64,000 nt of DNA, from NCBI RefSeq assembly GCF_042657165.1, contig NZ_JBHSNJ010000005.1, forward strand, positions 186,001-250,000, written 5' to 3'. The stretch comes from Agrilutibacter niabensis. Lineage in GTDB: Bacteria; Pseudomonadota; Gammaproteobacteria; Xanthomonadales; Xanthomonadaceae. The notes under the pieces were generated by a model. It worked only from the letters and a program-made list of their open reading frames with translations. It had not been told where the DNA came from and did not search any database. The position numbers and the translations under genes were made by a program. Positions 16,229-25,042 of this stretch are shown one piece after another; position 1 is the stretch's first letter; every line of letters starts with the position of its first letter.

Positions 16229-16256
16229 ACAAAAGCCCCGCATGTGCGGGGCTTTT
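16229..16256. terminator. bidirectional intrinsic terminator
   Basis: AAAAGCCCCGCA-TG-TGCGGGGCTTTT, perfect stem flanked by A and T tracts. Serves the RcnB pair (+) and, read the other way, the PepSY gene (-). Confidence 0.93.
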
Positions 16257-16316
16257 GCGTTGCCGGGCCTGCGGGAAGAAGGTCCCGCATCACCCGAACG
16301 CGTCCTGCGGCTGGCG

Positions 16317-16736
16317 TCAGTCCTTTTCCTTGCCGATCACCTTGCCGGTCTTCGGGTCGATCTTCACCTCGACGTCCTTGCCCTGGGGATCGTCCGCTTC
16401 AGCGTTCCAGATGCCGTCCTCGTAGTCGACGTCGTGCACGTTGGTGTAGCCGGCGGTGGCGAGCCTGGCGCGCACGTCGGCCTCACCGAGGTTGGCGACC
16501 TGCTCGTCGGGAAACACCTTGCCGGTCGCCGCATCCAGGCGCACGTCGACCCGGTTTCCGTCGGCGCTGCGCGCATCGGCCTTCCACACGCCATCCTCGA
16601 ACTTCACGTCGTTGATCCCGGTGTAGCCCTGCGCCTCGAGCGTCGAGCGCACCTGCACCTCGGTCAGCCCGGTCTGTGCCATGGCGACACCGCCCACGAA
16701 GGCCAATGCCAGGCCCAGCAGCATTCGATTTCGCAT
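16317..16736 (-). CDS. periplasmic protein with two PepSY domains
   Basis: 139 residues, ATG 16736 with AGGAG upstream. Signal peptide (MRNRMLLGLALAFVGGVAMAQ). Two PepSY-like units in tandem: residues ~22-75 (TEVQVRSTLEAQGYTGINDVKFEDGVWKADA...) and ~80-139 (GEADVRARLATAGYTNVHDVDYEDGIWNAEA), each ending in a D-x-TGK motif. PepSY domains are periplasmic and often inhibit proteases or sense envelope state; the partner is not encoded nearby. Confidence 0.82.
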   Translation of the reverse strand: MRNRMLLGLALAFVGGVAMAQTGLTEVQVRSTLEAQGYTGINDVKFEDGVWKADARSADGNRVDVRLDAATGKVFPDEQVANLGEADVRARLATAGYTNVHDVDYEDGIWNAEADDPQGKDVEVKIDPKTGKVIGKEKD

Positions 16737-17028
16737 CGTTCACTCCTGCAACGGCGGGGAGGCTGCAGTCTTGGCAGACGAGTGCGAATCAACGGTGAAT
16801 TGCATCCGCCGCGGGTCACGGCGGGTTAGGCAATGTCGACGTCGCGTCACGGCGGCGGCCCGGAAACACGCCACCCAACGCATCGGGCAATGACTATCGG
16901 GCTGATGCGATCGCTACGGCATCCACCTGATGCCGACCGCGACGCTTCGATGTCGTGCGCGAGGGAATCGACACGCCATCGTGCACCTCGCAATCCCTTT
17001 GCGTGCGGCTCGCGAATGGGGCTGCGAC

Positions 17029-17535
17029 TCAGGCTTCGCCGAGGAAGTCCGCCTTGCCGATCGGCACGCCCGCCTGCCGCAGCAGGTTGTAGGCGGTGGT
17101 GACGTGGAAATACAGGTTGGGCAGCACGTAATGGAAGAGGTAGCCCTGCCCCTCGAACTTCAGTTCACCGGCGCGCGACTTGAACGAAATCGCGCGCGTC
17201 TGGCTGCCTTCGAACTGCGCCGGCGTGAAGCCGCGCAGGTGCTCGATCGCACTGGCGATGCGCGCATGCAGCTGCTCGAAACTGGTTTCGTTGTCCTCGA
17301 CGCTGCGCGGGTCGACGCCCGCCAGGCGCGACGCGCCGCGCGTGGCCATGTCGGTGGCGATCTGCACCTGCCGCACCAGCGGCAGCATGTCGAAGATCAG
17401 GCGTGACTGCAGCAGCGCATCGGCTTGCGCGCCCTTGTCGCGTGCGTGCGCCTCCCCCTTCGCCAGGATCTGGTCGAGGTTGCGCAGCACCCGCACGAAG
17501 ACGGGAATGGAAGCGTCGTACATCGACAGGGCCAT
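17029..17535 (-). CDS. DUF1993 family protein
   Basis: 168 residues, matching the family length. Signature segments: SMYDASIPVFVRVLRNLDQILAKGEAHA at the start, LIFDMLPLVRQVQIATDMA, ETSFEQLHARI, and YLFHYVLPNLYFHVTTAYNLLRQAGVPIGKADFLG at the end. It is an all-helical, DinB-like four-helix protein with unknown function. The 290 bases upstream of the PepSY gene, up to this gene's stop, hold nothing that I recognise. Confidence 0.88.
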   Translation of the reverse strand: MALSMYDASIPVFVRVLRNLDQILAKGEAHARDKGAQADALLQSRLIFDMLPLVRQVQIATDMATRGASRLAGVDPRSVEDNETSFEQLHARIASAIEHLRGFTPAQFEGSQTRAISFKSRAGELKFEGQGYLFHYVLPNLYFHVTTAYNLLRQAGVPIGKADFLGEA

Positions 17536-17660
17536 GGCGTGCTCCGGCTATGTGGGAAGACGCACAGGTTACCCGCTTGGCGCGAACGCGATTAGCCCGG
17601 AATTCCGGGACGGCGCGTCCCGCCTGCGGGTCGCGCCGGGAGTGTCCGTACCGCAGAAAG

Positions 17661-17686
17661 AGAAGAGGCCCACCCGGGCCTCTTCA
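17661..17686. terminator. terminator hairpin
   Basis: GAAGAGGCCC-ACC-CGGGCCTCTTC. On the minus strand it is followed by TCTTTC and lies 20 bases after the stop of the TrbM-like gene. Confidence 0.75.
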
Positions 17687-17704
17687 TTGATCGCGCGAAT
17701 GCGG

Positions 17705-18088
17705 CTACAGCGCCTGCGCGGGATCGCGCTCGCCCGGGTCCAGGCGTCCACCGCCACTGCGCGACCCGGCGTCATCGTCCTGCCCTCCGTCGGTGCCGAT
17801 GAAGGGGCAGACTGGAACCGACCGGCCCTTCGCCAGATGGCGGCGAAGCCGGTCGATGGGCTCCACGCACTCGGCGAACTCGGTCGGCCCGCCCGGGTTG
17901 GACATGCACATTGCGACCTTGCACGCCCATTCGTCGTCGCCCGGGTTGCCGCTGCCCGGTATGGGCGACGCCGCATCCAGGCCGCCGCCACCTCTGTCAC
18001 CGCCGGCAGCGTCCGCTGCCTTCTCCGCCGCTCCTGCACTACCGGCTGCCAGCATCGCTGCGAGCAGCATTCCTTTCACCAGTTTCAT
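17705..18088 (-). CDS. exported TrbM/KikA-like protein
   Basis: 127 residues from ATG 18088, with GGAGG eight bases upstream; an upstream in-frame ATG is ignored. Signal peptide MKLVKGMLLAAMLAAGSAGA. After a Gly/Asp-rich stretch comes a cysteine-patterned domain: WACKVAMCMSNPGGPTEFAEC, then IDRLRRHLAKGRSVPVCPF. This C-x(4)-C-x(12)-C...C spacing resembles TrbM/KikA, a periplasmic protein of IncP conjugation loci. No other conjugation gene is nearby, so this is an orphan, possibly domesticated. The C-terminal tail is acidic/Gly-rich. Confidence 0.6.
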   Translation of the reverse strand: MKLVKGMLLAAMLAAGSAGAAEKAADAAGGDRGGGGLDAASPIPGSGNPGDDEWACKVAMCMSNPGGPTEFAECVEPIDRLRRHLAKGRSVPVCPFIGTDGGQDDDAGSRSGGGRLDPGERDPAQAL

Positions 18089-18240
18089 ATCGCCTCCATT
18101 CGGGATACTGGTTTTCACGGGTTGTATGCGCCACGGGCGCGCGGCCTTGATAGCACAAGGCGACGGCGCGCAGAAGCAACCACGAGGAGACGCGAGCGTC
18201 GCAGCGCACGCGCTCCTCGGTGCCAGGGTGTCATGCGCGC

Positions 18241-18699
18241 CTACGGCGTGGTCTTGCCGGATTTCATCGTCGCATGAGCGGCGGCCACTTCCTGCCGGGA
18301 AAGACTGCCGTCCCCGTCCGTATCCATCTCGGAAAACATCGACTGTGCCCCGGCTTCATGCTCGGAGGCCGAGAGCATGCCATCGCCGTTCGTGTCCATT
18401 CTCGCGATCTTGTCCGCAGAGGACATTCCACCTGCCGGCCTGGCTGCCTTCTCCTTGTCGCCGTGCATCGCATGCCTTGCATCCATTTCGGCGGCGGTGA
18501 CATTGCCATCGTGATTGGCGTCCATGCCGGCGAACATCTGCTGCACCGCCTGGGCGTGTTCGGCGGACGACACCATGCCGTCGCCGTTGCCGTCCATCGA
18601 CTTGAAGCTTGCATCCGGATTCCCGGCCCATGCCGGCGCGGACACGACCAGCGCGGACAACAGCGCCATCCGCATTCGCTTGTGAGTGATGTGAGTCAT
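18241..18699 (-). CDS. exported EF-hand calcium-binding protein
   Basis: 152 residues from ATG 18699, GGAGG upstream. Signal peptide ends at AWA (SALVVSAPAWA). Four EF-hand loops with the D-x-[DN]-x-DG pattern: DGNGDGMVSSAE, DANHDGNVTAAE, DTNGDGMLSASE, DTDGDGSLSRQE. It probably binds Ca2+ in the periplasm or outside the cell. Such calmodulin-like proteins are frequent in Xanthomonadaceae. Ends in a short basic tail (SGKTTP). Confidence 0.88.
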   Translation of the reverse strand: MTHITHKRMRMALLSALVVSAPAWAGNPDASFKSMDGNGDGMVSSAEHAQAVQQMFAGMDANHDGNVTAAEMDARHAMHGDKEKAARPAGGMSSADKIARMDTNGDGMLSASEHEAGAQSMFSEMDTDGDGSLSRQEVAAAHATMKSGKTTP

Positions 18700-18771
18700 G
18701 GAACCTCCGTCAGCGCTCGCGCGCGCGGCCGGCCGGATCCGACCGGCCGGGCGCGCGAGCAACAGGCCTGA

Positions 18772-18963
18772 TCAACGGCGATCGCCACCGCTGTCGCGAC
18801 CCTTGCCTTCGTCACCACGGCCCGGCGATTGGCGTTGCTGGCTTTCGTTGGACCCCATGCGCTGGGTGTCGCTGCGGTTCTCGCGTGGGCCGGCCTGGCG
18901 GTCGCCCTGCGTGGACTGGTTCTTGCGATCACGTTCTTCGTTGGGCATCTGGTGCTTGGTCAT
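18772..18963 (-). CDS. small hydrophilic, probably disordered protein
   Basis: 63 residues. ATG 18963 has an excellent ribosome site (GAGGAG, 5 bases spacing), which is the main reason for calling it. Sequence is almost free of hydrophobic residues: MTKHQMPNEERDRKNQSTQGDR..., then Gly/Arg/Gln repeats to GRDSGGDRR. No family recognised; composition recalls stress-induced hydrophilins. It lies 73 bases upstream of the EF-hand gene in the same direction. Confidence 0.6.
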   Translation of the reverse strand: MTKHQMPNEERDRKNQSTQGDRQAGPRENRSDTQRMGSNESQQRQSPGRGDEGKGRDSGGDRR

Positions 18964-19212
18964 TACATCTCCTCGCATACGGTCCGATTGACCGGCTCGC
19001 AGGCTAGAAACAGCTGCGTTAGCGCGGAGCGGCGCGTACGTGAGCAACCATTAACGACTGCCGGATGAACGGGTGTGCGGATCGGCCGTGGATTGATGCG
19101 AGTGACCTTCAACCGAGGCAGCAACAGGAGGACAATCGGCGTATGGGCTTTGGCTTGCGCCCATCATTCCACCGGGCCGCGTCCGGTCCGGAGCTCCCAA
19201 CCGGAGTCAGCC

Positions 19213-19788
19213 ATGAAACGTGCACTGGCATTTCCCCTACTGCTGCTGATTGGCGCGTTCACCTTCGATGAAGCGTCCGCGCGCCTCCGCAATGTCACCG
19301 ATCCCGATGCGCCGCGCAGCCTGCCCGAACAGGGGCCGGTCAATGTCCGCTGGGAGGATCCGGCGCGGTTCTCCGAGATCCGCTACAGCCACAACTCGTG
19401 GGAATCGCGGCGTGGCAATTGGGTCGAAGAGCTCGCCGAGCATCTGCGCAAGAGTGCTGCACGGCGCCTGCCTGCGGGAGAGCGTCTCGATGTGAACATC
19501 ACCGATATCGATCTCGCAGGCGATTACGAGCCCTGGCGCGGTGTGAACTTCCAGGACACCCGCTTCCTGCTCGACATCTATCCGCCGCGCATGACCCTGA
19601 CCTTCACCCGCACTGACGCCAACGGCACGGTCATCTCCCAGGGCGAGCGCAAGCTCAACGACATGGCTTACCTGATGAGCTCGGCGGTCGTCGGCCGTAC
19701 CAGCGATACCCTGCGGTACGAAAAGAACATGATCAATCGCTGGCTCTCCAGCGAGTTTCCGGAATCCGGGCAGACCGCCTCCCGCTGA
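19213..19788 (+). CDS. DUF3016 domain exported protein
   Basis: 191 residues from ATG 19213 (GGAG upstream). Signal peptide MKRALAFPLLLLIGAFTFDEASA. The DUF3016 pattern is clear: VNVRWEDPARFSEIR, WVEELAEHLRKSAARRLPAGERLDVNITDIDLAGDYEPWRG, DTRFLLDIYPPRMTLTF, and GERKLNDMAYL. Periplasmic, function unknown. Monocistronic, followed by a strong terminator. Confidence 0.85.
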   Translation: MKRALAFPLLLLIGAFTFDEASARLRNVTDPDAPRSLPEQGPVNVRWEDPARFSEIRYSHNSWESRRGNWVEELAEHLRKSAARRLPAGERLDVNITDIDLAGDYEPWRGVNFQDTRFLLDIYPPRMTLTFTRTDANGTVISQGERKLNDMAYLMSSAVVGRTSDTLRYEKNMINRWLSSEFPESGQTASR

Positions 19789-19806
19789 TCGGTCCGGTCG
19801 GTAAAA

Positions 19807-19835
19807 GAAAAAGGCGGCCATCGGCCGCCTTTTTC
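19807..19835. terminator. bidirectional intrinsic terminator
   Basis: AAAAAGGCGGCC-AT-C-GGCCGCCTTTTTC between convergent DUF3016 and M28 peptidase genes; A and T tracts on both flanks. Confidence 0.93.
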
Positions 19836-19858
19836 GTACGCATGTGAATGCGCAACGC

Positions 19859-21529
19859 TTACTTGCGGTCGCCGGCACTCGCATCGCGGGCGGCACGGAA
19901 CTCGGAGTCCTGGGCCCAGTTCGGCCACTGCGCCGAGTTGGCCAGGTCGCTGCCGACCGTGTAGAGGATCTGCAGGTCGCGCGCCATGCCGGTGAACGAC
20001 CACGTCGGCTCCCACTGGTCCGCCGGCTGGTGGTAGCGCTCGGCCACGTAGACCTCCTCGAACTTCTTGCCGGCCTCGACGCCGCCATCGACCAGGTCGT
20101 TGCCCGAGCCGAACGAGATCGCCGGCACGCCACGCTTGGCGAAGGGGAAGTGATCGGAGCGGAAGAAGTGGCCGGCTTCCGGCTTCGGATCGGGCGAATA
20201 GGCCACGTCCCACTTCGCGGCGGTCGCGACCAGCTGGTCGAGCAGGTCGAGCTTGGCGCTGCCAGAGATGTTGAAGTTGCGCGCCGGGCCATGCGGATCG
20301 AGCGCATCGGTGTTGATCACGCCGACGGTCTTGCCCAGCGGATACAGCGGTTTGGAGGCGTAGTACTCCGAGCCCAGCAGGCCCTTCTCCTCCGCGGTGA
20401 CGGCCAGGAACACCAGCGAGCGTTCCGGCTTCTTCTTGGCGTGCGCGAACGCGCGGCCCATCTCGATCAGTGCCGCGGTGCCGGTGGCATTGTCGACCGC
20501 GCCGTTGTAGATGCGGTCGCCCTTGGCATCGGGCTGGCCGACGCCCAGGTGGTCCCAGTGCGCGCTGTAGATCACGTACTCGTCCGGACGCTTGCTGCCG
20601 TCGACGCGGCCGGCGATGTTCTGCGAGGTGATCACCTTCGCGTCGACGTCGTAGTCGGCGCTGAAGCTCGTGCCCTTGAGTTCGACCGGCTTGAAGTCTC
20701 GCGTCTGCGCCTGCTGCTTCAGCGCGTCGAAGTCGAGGCCGGCCTGCTTGAACAGGTCCACCGCGAAGTCGCGCTGGATCCAGCCTTCCAGCGGCGCGTG
20801 CACGGCACGCGGATCGTCGCGAACGACGTCGAACATGGTGTTGGTATTGGAATTCTTGACCGTGGCCCAGCCGTACGAGGCCGGATCGGTTTCGTGCACG
20901 ATCAGCAGGCCGGCGGCGCCCTGGCGCGCGGCCTCCTCGTACTTGTAGGTCCAGCGGCCGTAGTAGGTCATCGCCTTTCCGCCGAAGTCGCCCTGCCCGG
21001 TCTCGAAGTCCGGATCGTTGATCAGCACGACGATGACCTTGCCCTTCAGGTCCATGCCCTTGAAGTCGTCCCAGTTGCGCTCCGGTGCCTTCACGCCGTA
21101 ACCGGCGAACACCAGCGGGGCGTCCTTGATGGTGACGTGCTTGTCGCCGTTCATGGCCGCGCGCACGGCGATCTGCTCGCCCTGCGTCAACGCACGCGGC
21201 TTGCCGTGCTCGCTCACCGACAGGCTGGGCGTACCGGTGATTTCCGCGCGCAGCAGCGGCACCGCCTGCGTCCACAGGCGCTGGCCGTCCTTCATGTCGC
21301 CGCCGGGCTTGAGCCCTGCTTCCTTCATCTGCGCGACGACGTAGTCGATGGTCTTGACCTCGCCCGCGGTCGCCGGGCCACGGCCTTCGAACTCATCCGA
21401 CGCCAGCACCTTCACTTCCTCGGACAGGCGCCTGGGATCGAACGTCGGCGCCTTCGGCGGCGCGGCGAACGCCGGCTGCAGCGCAAAGGCGATGGAGACG
21501 GACAGCAGCGAAACGGCAAACTTGTTCAT
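19859..21529 (-). CDS. exported M28-family zinc metallopeptidase
   Basis: 556 residues from ATG 21529. Signal peptide MNKFAVSLLSVSIAFALQPAFA. A PA (protease-associated) insert occupies the middle (QGAAGLLIVHETDPASYGW). The M28 co-catalytic zinc set is visible in order: SAHWDHLGVG (His), NGAVDNATGT (bridging Asp), TAEEKGLLGSEYY (Glu base and Glu ligand), NTDALDPHG (Asp), and ERYHQPADQW (His). An aminopeptidase of the periplasm or cell surface, consistent with a predatory/proteolytic lifestyle. Preceded by a short tandem DNA repeat. Confidence 0.92.
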   Translation of the reverse strand: MNKFAVSLLSVSIAFALQPAFAAPPKAPTFDPRRLSEEVKVLASDEFEGRGPATAGEVKTIDYVVAQMKEAGLKPGGDMKDGQRLWTQAVPLLRAEITGTPSLSVSEHGKPRALTQGEQIAVRAAMNGDKHVTIKDAPLVFAGYGVKAPERNWDDFKGMDLKGKVIVVLINDPDFETGQGDFGGKAMTYYGRWTYKYEEAARQGAAGLLIVHETDPASYGWATVKNSNTNTMFDVVRDDPRAVHAPLEGWIQRDFAVDLFKQAGLDFDALKQQAQTRDFKPVELKGTSFSADYDVDAKVITSQNIAGRVDGSKRPDEYVIYSAHWDHLGVGQPDAKGDRIYNGAVDNATGTAALIEMGRAFAHAKKKPERSLVFLAVTAEEKGLLGSEYYASKPLYPLGKTVGVINTDALDPHGPARNFNISGSAKLDLLDQLVATAAKWDVAYSPDPKPEAGHFFRSDHFPFAKRGVPAISFGSGNDLVDGGVEAGKKFEEVYVAERYHQPADQWEPTWSFTGMARDLQILYTVGSDLANSAQWPNWAQDSEFRAARDASAGDRK

Positions 21530-21882
21530 GCGGCACCTGTGAGTAACGCGGGCGAAATGCTGATGGAAGCCGGCTGATGGAAGCCGGCTGATGGAAGCGG
21601 GCAGGTCGAAACGGGACGAACGGCGGCCGATGGTAGCAGCGGGCCACCGCGGACGCGTCGATGACTGACGGCACCCCTGGAACGCCAGATCCGGCAAGGT
21701 CCGATGCGAACGGCGTCACGCTTGCACCGGGCCTGTCCCGCATCGAAGCCTGACTCACGCCGGCAACACCTAGCTGAGCGATCGCTAACCGCCGACGGAC
21801 GGCGCGACGTTTTCACGGGCAACGACGGGACGCATGCCTAGCCTCAGGTATCCGCCATCGGCGGGAAACCGGAGTCAGGACG
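21530..21882. other. divergent intergenic region with tandem repeat
   Basis: 353 bases between the divergent M28 peptidase gene and a small exported-protein gene. Contents: a 14-bp unit repeated three times at 21561-21602 (just upstream of the peptidase start) and the palindrome AGCGATCGCT (21777-21786). No ORF with a ribosome site. Confidence 0.5.
21561..21602. repeat. three tandem 14-bp repeats
   Basis: TGATGGAAGCCGGC at 21561 and 21575, and TGATGGAAGCGGGC at 21589 (one mismatch). It lies 32 bases upstream of the M28 peptidase start, inside its probable leader. Slippage-type repeat that could vary between strains. Confidence 0.85.
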
Positions 21883-22221
21883 ATGCGCAGGCCCGTAGTC
21901 GTTCTCGCGATCGCGATCGCGATGCTCGCACTTCCTTCCACGCCGCGCGCGCAGCAACGGGAGGAGGCGTCGGCAACAACGATCGCCAACCGTGCAACAG
22001 ACGGCAGCGCATCCGACCCGGCCGCGCGCAAGTCGCCCAAGAGCCTGATGGGGATGATGATGGCGACGCTGATCGATTCCGCGCAGCGCTCCGAGTCCAC
22101 CCAGCAATCCGAACGACAGCCCGCGGCGCAGCCACCCGCGGCATCGGCCGCCCGCACTCCGACGCCCACCACCGATACGGCGACTGCCGACGCGCAGGTC
22201 GCGGTGCAGACCGTGCCGTAG
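21883..22221 (+). CDS. small exported hypothetical protein
   Basis: 112 residues, ATG 21883 with GGAGTCAGGACG before it. Signal peptide MRRPVVVLAIAIAMLALPSTPRAQ. The mature chain is low complexity: Ala/Ser/Thr/Gln/Pro-rich (SAQRSESTQQSERQPAAQPPAASAARTPTPTTDT), with one short hydrophobic helix SLMGMMMATLIDSA. No family recognised. Convergent with the histidine kinase gene. Confidence 0.6.
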   Translation: MRRPVVVLAIAIAMLALPSTPRAQQREEASATTIANRATDGSASDPAARKSPKSLMGMMMATLIDSAQRSESTQQSERQPAAQPPAASAARTPTPTTDTATADAQVAVQTVP

Positions 22222-22235
22222 CCTGCGTCGCGGCC

Positions 22236-23762
22236 TCAGGCGTGCGCGGCGTCGCGTGGCGTCCGCTGCCTTGCCAGGCGCACCACGAATTCCGCGCCGT
22301 CGCCAGGCTGCCCCGTGCTGAAGAGGCTGATCTCGCCGCCGTGCAGCGCGACCAGTTGCTGCACCAGGCTGAGACCTACACCGAGGCCGTCCTGCCCATG
22401 GCCGTCGCTCCCCTCGCCCTGTACGAACAGGTTGAAGATGTCGCTGGCGCGGTGGGGCGGAACACCCGGGCCATTGTCGGAGATGACGATTTCCGCGTGA
22501 GCCTCGCCGCTGCGCAACGCCGCGCGGATGTCGCCGCCCTGGTGGGTGAACTTGACCGCGTTGTTGAGCAGGTTCTGGCACACCTGCAGCAGTCGCGCAC
22601 GGTCGCCATCGACCCAGGCCGGGGCGCCCGCCAGGTCCAGCGTCAGGGTCTGCGCGCGTGACGTGGCCGTTGGCTGCAGCGCCTCCACCGCGTCCTGCAG
22701 AACGGCCCCGAGCTCGACCGGTTTCAGTTCGAGATGGATCTTGCCGGCGGTGATGCGGCCGACATCGAGCAGGTCGTCGACCAGTCGTGTCAGCTGGCGC
22801 ACCTGCCGCCCGATGACGTCGCGGCACATGCGCACCTGCGCGGATTCGATCGGCGCCATCTGCAGGATCGACACCGCGTTGGCGATCGGCGCGAGTGGAT
22901 TGCGCAGTTCGTGCCCGAGCATGGCGAGGAAGGTGGTGATGCGCTTGCCTTCGTCTTCCAGGACGTGAACGCGGCGCTTATCGGTGAGATCGCGCGTCAC
23001 CTTCGTGAAGCCGATGTGGCGTCCGCCCTCGTCGCGCAACGCGGAGATCACCACGCTCGCCCAGAAGCGGCTGCCATCCTTGCGCAGGCGCCAGCCCTCG
23101 TCCTCGAACCGGCCCTCGCGCCGGGCCTGTTCCAGCTCGTAGTCCGGCCAGCCGCGCGCGACCACGTCGGGCGGGTAGAACACCGAGAAGTGCTGGCCGA
23201 TGATCTCGTCGGCGCGATAACCCTTGGTCTGCTGCGCGCCCGTGTTCCAGCTGGCCACGCGGCCTTGCGGATCGAGCATGAAGATCGCGTAGTCGCGGAC
23301 ACCGTCGACCAGCAGGCGGAAGCGCTCTTCGCTCTGGCGCAGCAACTCCTCGTGCTGGCGGCGCGCGGTCAGGTCGCGGGTGATCTTGGCGTAGCCGAGC
23401 AGGGAGCCATCCGGCTCGTACAGGGGCGTCAACACCACGTTCGCCCAGAAGCGGGAGCCGTCCTTGCGAATGCGCCAGCCTTCGTCCTCGAAGTGGCCGG
23501 TCGTGCGCGCCATCACCAGCTCGTGTTCGGGCCACGACTCCGCCAGCGGCCCGGGCGGATAGAACACCGAGAAGTGCTGGCCGATGATCTCCTCGGCCAG
23601 GTAGCCCTTGATCCGCTGTGCGCCGAGGTTCCAGGTCATGACCCGGCCCTCGGGATCGAGCATGAAGATGGCGTAGTCGGGAATCGAATCCACCAGCAGG
23701 CGATAGCTCGCCAGATCGACGTCGGGCGTCGGCGCCTTGCGCTGGTCCAGCTTCCCGTACAT
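22236..23762 (-). CDS. PAS-PAS sensor histidine kinase
   Basis: 508 residues taking ATG 23762 (GGGGGA upstream); a GTG 60 bases further up has no ribosome site. Two nearly duplicate PAS/PAC units at ~18-130 and ~146-260 (each with DYAIFMLDP-G, GQHFSVFYPP, DEGWR-RKDGSRFWA). HisKA follows with phosphoacceptor H284 in MLGHELRNPLAP, then HATPase_c with N-box NLLNNAVKFT, G1 ISDNGPGVP and G2 LGVGLSLVQQLVALHGG. No transmembrane segments: a soluble sensor. No response regulator adjacent, so an orphan kinase. Signal unknown; the PAS repeat resembles redox/light-type PAS domains. Confidence 0.88.
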   Translation of the reverse strand: MYGKLDQRKAPTPDVDLASYRLLVDSIPDYAIFMLDPEGRVMTWNLGAQRIKGYLAEEIIGQHFSVFYPPGPLAESWPEHELVMARTTGHFEDEGWRIRKDGSRFWANVVLTPLYEPDGSLLGYAKITRDLTARRQHEELLRQSEERFRLLVDGVRDYAIFMLDPQGRVASWNTGAQQTKGYRADEIIGQHFSVFYPPDVVARGWPDYELEQARREGRFEDEGWRLRKDGSRFWASVVISALRDEGGRHIGFTKVTRDLTDKRRVHVLEDEGKRITTFLAMLGHELRNPLAPIANAVSILQMAPIESAQVRMCRDVIGRQVRQLTRLVDDLLDVGRITAGKIHLELKPVELGAVLQDAVEALQPTATSRAQTLTLDLAGAPAWVDGDRARLLQVCQNLLNNAVKFTHQGGDIRAALRSGEAHAEIVISDNGPGVPPHRASDIFNLFVQGEGSDGHGQDGLGVGLSLVQQLVALHGGEISLFSTGQPGDGAEFVVRLARQRTPRDAAHA

Positions 23763-23920
23763 GCATCCCCCGTGGGTCGACTTGTCCTGCCGAACGAAAG
23801 CGCTGCGCCCGTCGCGGATCACCCTTCATGATGCGCGCCCGTTCGCGCGCCGGGTTCACTTCGCCTTCACCCGATCGGCGTGGTCGGCGCGAAGCACCCG
23901 CGCTGGGCCGCGGAACGCAA

Positions 23921-24934
23921 TCACCCGGCAAAGCCGCGGAAGGCTTCGATCGTGCGGGCGATGCCCGCGTCATCGACGTCCAGGTGCGTCACCAGCCGCA
24001 CCCGCGGCGTGTAGCCGATCGACAGGCGGATGGATGCCGCGTCCATGCGTGCGCGCAGTTCGGCCAGGCGCGTTGCGGGGACGTCGATGAACACCATGTT
24101 GGTGTGCTGCGCGACCACGTCGATGCCGGGCAGCCCACGCAGGCCCTCCGCCAGCATGCCGGCGCGGTGGTGATCGTCGGCGAGCCGCGCGACATGGTGG
24201 TCCAGCGCATGCAGTCCCGCCGCGGCGAGCAGGCCGGCCTGGCGCATGCCGCCACCGGCGACCTTGCGCCAGCGCCGCGCGTCGTCGATCAGCGCGTGCG
24301 TACCCAGCAACACCGACCCCACCGGCGCTCCCAGCCCCTTCGACAGGCATACCGACACGCTGTCGAAATGGCGCGTGATCTCCTGCACCGGCACGCCCTG
24401 GGCGACTGCCGCGTTGTAGAGTCGCGCGCCATCCAGGTGCAGCGACAGGCCACGCCGTTCGCACAGCGCGCGTGCCGCCTGCAGGTAATCGTGCGACAGC
24501 GCGCGGCCGTGCCAGGTGTTCTCCAGGCACAGCAGGCGCGTGCGGGCGAAATGCGGATCGCGTGGCTTGATCGCCGCTTCCACCGCCTCCAGCGGCAGCG
24601 TGCCATCGGCCGCATGCGGGATCGGCTGCGGCTGGATCGAACCGAACACCGCCGCCCCGCCACCTTCGTACTTGTAGGTATGCGCATCCATGCCGACGAT
24701 GTATTCGTCGCCGCGCTGGCAATGCGAGAGCAGCGCGAGCAGGTTCGCCTGGGTACCGCTGGGCGCGAACAGCCCGGCCTCGAAGCCGAGTTCCTCCGCC
24801 AGTCGCCGCTGCAGGGCGTTGACGGTCGGGTCCTCGCCATAGACGTCGTCGCCGACGTCGGCGCGCAGCATCGCCTCGCGCATTGCGGCGGTGGGACGGG
24901 TGACGGTGTCGCTGCGCAGGTCGATCCAGTTCAT
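23921..24934 (-). CDS. ltaE: low-specificity L-threonine aldolase
   Basis: 337 residues from ATG 24934. PLP enzyme splitting L-threonine and L-allo-threonine into glycine and acetaldehyde. Opens with IDLRSDTVTRPTAAMREAML; cofactor lysine K199 in VSVCLSKGLGAPVGS; substrate/cofactor motifs SGTQANL, HLDGARLYNAA and GGGMRQAG. The length fits LtaE. No neighbours with a related function; divergent from the DUF6630 gene. Confidence 0.9.
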   Translation of the reverse strand: MNWIDLRSDTVTRPTAAMREAMLRADVGDDVYGEDPTVNALQRRLAEELGFEAGLFAPSGTQANLLALLSHCQRGDEYIVGMDAHTYKYEGGGAAVFGSIQPQPIPHAADGTLPLEAVEAAIKPRDPHFARTRLLCLENTWHGRALSHDYLQAARALCERRGLSLHLDGARLYNAAVAQGVPVQEITRHFDSVSVCLSKGLGAPVGSVLLGTHALIDDARRWRKVAGGGMRQAGLLAAAGLHALDHHVARLADDHHRAGMLAEGLRGLPGIDVVAQHTNMVFIDVPATRLAELRARMDAASIRLSIGYTPRVRLVTHLDVDDAGIARTIEAFRGFAG

Positions 24935-25042
24935 GGCGGCGGAGGAAAGGACGGGAGCGTGAGGATAGTCCACGACCACGGGTCCGCACCCCGGCGCTCC
25001 ATTGGGCTTATCCTCTTCTTCCCGCCCACCGAGGTGCGCGCG

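Noticed and set aside
19668..21275. 535-codon minus frame overlapping the M28 peptidase
   Set aside because: Out-of-frame shadow; the peptidase frame holds all zinc ligands.
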